Shown: positions 28,845-29,911 of the stretch, piece after piece
How the letters are laid out: every line of letters starts with the position of its first letter
Numbering within the stretch: position 1 is the first letter of the stretch
From: WVZH01 sp034430425
GTDB taxonomy: Bacteria; Chloroflexota; Anaerolineae; Anaerolineales; E44-bin32
Assembly (NCBI GenBank): GCA_034430425.1
Contig: DAOUEK010000024.1
Location: forward strand, 1 to 29,911
Direction: 5' to 3'
DNA: 29,911 nt
The notes under the pieces: generated by a model
What the model was told of the DNA's origin: nothing
The model's database searches: none
What the model saw: the letters and a program-made list of their open reading frames with translations, nothing else
Position numbers and translations under genes: made by a program

Positions 28845-29911
28845 ATGTTGAAAAGCAAGAAACTCGCCGTGCTCATCGCACTCGTATCGATCCTCACACT
28901 CCTTTCGATCTCCACAGTCGAAAGCCACGACCCATCGATAAGCCAAACCGATCCGCCGCCCATGGGTCCTTATGATATTGCTGTGCTTCCGCTTGAAGAT
29001 GTTCCTGATCCAGGCGCTGAGGTGTATCGCAATATTTTTCCGCCTTCCGCGGATTACTTATATGCGCAAGCTGAAGTGCTTCGAGTTCTCAAAGACCCTC
29101 GAACGATTCCCCTCGATCGCTTCTTGTATTACAGGGATTCGAGAGAACAAACGCAAAATATCATCTATCGCGATCCACAAGTTCGATCTGCCTATGAGGA
29201 AAGAAACCAGCTACTCGGGCAAGTTGTCTCTCATCCGGAAACCAACCTTATTCTTGACCGCTTTAAGGATAAACCTCACAGTGCAATTGCCGTTTATGTA
29301 CGCACCGTGGGGAATGTATTCGAAAATGATGGTTTTGGTGACGAATTTTCAACTCCTGAATCAACGATCAGCTCCCACGTTGATCCTTTTTACGTCCCTG
29401 ATCCCGTTGTTGACTTCGAGATGCATGAAATATGGGACGACAAACTGGAGGCTTACATCCAAAGTTACCGAGAATGGATCCCTTGGCGTTATCTCGCCGT
29501 CTCTGATCCGGAAAGTGGTCTCACCCTCCCATGCATGCCCCAACAAGTCCTCACCCCAGGAGCGCCTTATGCGAATCCCGCCACGGGGGAAATGATCGAT
29601 CCGGCTGCATACCTGCCGCCAAAACCATGGTATCAATCTCCCTCACGGTGGATGTATCAAGGTGAAGTGCGAGAAGGCTGGCTGCTCTGTCTCGCCCCCG
29701 ATGTGCCCGTTGAGGAAATCAAACTGGTTAAGTTGGTAGGGGATCAGAGTTATTATGACTCTTCTTCCATGAATGTCGAGGATGTAGCCTGGGTATATCC
29801 AGATTCCAAACAAATGGGGGAATGGCATCTGCTTCCGGATATGGAAGTGGTCGCCTGGAACGGTCCTATCGTCGACAGACTGGCGGATTTCAATGCGCTC
29901 GATCTTCATGA
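28845..29911 (+). CDS. Secreted protein of unknown function (3' partial, runs off right edge)
   Basis: The frame is open from ATG 28845 (preceded by AGAGGGG, seven-base spacing) to the edge, 355 codons plus 2 bases. The first ~25 residues are a signal peptide (KSKKLAVLIALVSILTLLSIS); the mature part starts with VESHDPSISQTDPPPMGPYD. The sequence is rich in Pro, Tyr and Trp (WIPWRYLAV, PPKPWYQSPSRWMYQ, WLLCLAPD). I recognise no family. Possibly an extracellular or envelope protein. The upstream TACAAT (28815-28820) could be a -10 box. Confidence 0.75.
   Translation, partial: MLKSKKLAVLIALVSILTLLSISTVESHDPSISQTDPPPMGPYDIAVLPLEDVPDPGAEVYRNIFPPSADYLYAQAEVLRVLKDPRTIPLDRFLYYRDSREQTQNIIYRDPQVRSAYEERNQLLGQVVSHPETNLILDRFKDKPHSAIAVYVRTVGNVFENDGFGDEFSTPESTISSHVDPFYVPDPVVDFEMHEIWDDKLEAYIQSYREWIPWRYLAVSDPESGLTLPCMPQQVLTPGAPYANPATGEMIDPAAYLPPKPWYQSPSRWMYQGEVREGWLLCLAPDVPVEEIKLVKLVGDQSYYDSSSMNVEDVAWVYPDSKQMGEWHLLPDMEVVAWNGPIVDRLADFNALDLH

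Noticed and set aside
1..29911. CRISPR arrays, prophage or transposase genes, antiphage systems
   Set aside because: No direct-repeat/spacer pattern, integrase, transposase, capsid, toxin-antitoxin pair or restriction enzyme was recognised on either strand.

Overview
The window looks like a piece of a moderately GC-rich bacterial chromosome, most likely Chloroflexota (Anaerolineae-like). The clues are a T-box riboswitch ahead of pheST, Thr/Pro-rich linkers of the PTATPTPT type in secreted proteins, a very large DUF11-repeat surface protein, and housekeeping genes mixed with many extracellular proteins of unknown function. This placement is an inference from content only. No rRNA, tRNA, CRISPR array, intact insertion sequence or prophage gene was seen.

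Layout. (1) 1-5288, minus: the N-terminal ~1760 residues of a giant secreted protein that runs off the left edge. (2) 5754-9764, plus: a promoter, a T-box leader with a UUC (Phe) specifier, then pheS and pheT. (3) 9761-10934, minus: a GAF-domain protein and a cold-shock protein with its own terminator, structured leader and a promoter whose -10 box lies inside a perfect palindrome. (4) 11009-14383, plus: a DNPH1/Rcl-like hydrolase, a metallo-beta-lactamase-fold hydrolase, a universal stress protein and a translationally coupled ArsB/NhaD-type permease that carries an extra exported N-terminal domain. (5) 17491-14487, minus: mobA, a class V aminotransferase lacking the usual desulfurase Cys, a stand-alone cyclic-nucleotide-binding protein and a NifU C-terminal-domain protein. 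(6) 17586-19034, plus: the AmmeMemoRadiSam radical SAM enzyme and a small partner protein.

(7) 19336-29911 is accessory and mostly extracellular: a beta-propeller lipoprotein, a polytopic membrane protein (minus), an Ig-like-domain surface protein with a small membrane partner, a ParB-like protein with a Cys-rich tail (minus), and a secreted protein cut by the right edge. The gaps between these genes hold much RNA-like or palindromic structure: a candidate small RNA at 21827-21996, dispersed intergenic repeats at 26673-27052, a hairpin plus terminator plus small ORF at 28203-28601, and a multi-branched palindromic element at 28645-28746.

How it fits together. Charging of tRNA-Phe controls pheST through the T-box. 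The mobA/class V/NifU/AmrS neighbourhood points to cofactor or metal-sulfur chemistry. The two ends of the window invest in cell-surface architecture. The most interesting unexplained items are the candidate small RNA with three CAUCCC motifs, the Cys-rich ParB-like protein and the structured elements right of 28200.
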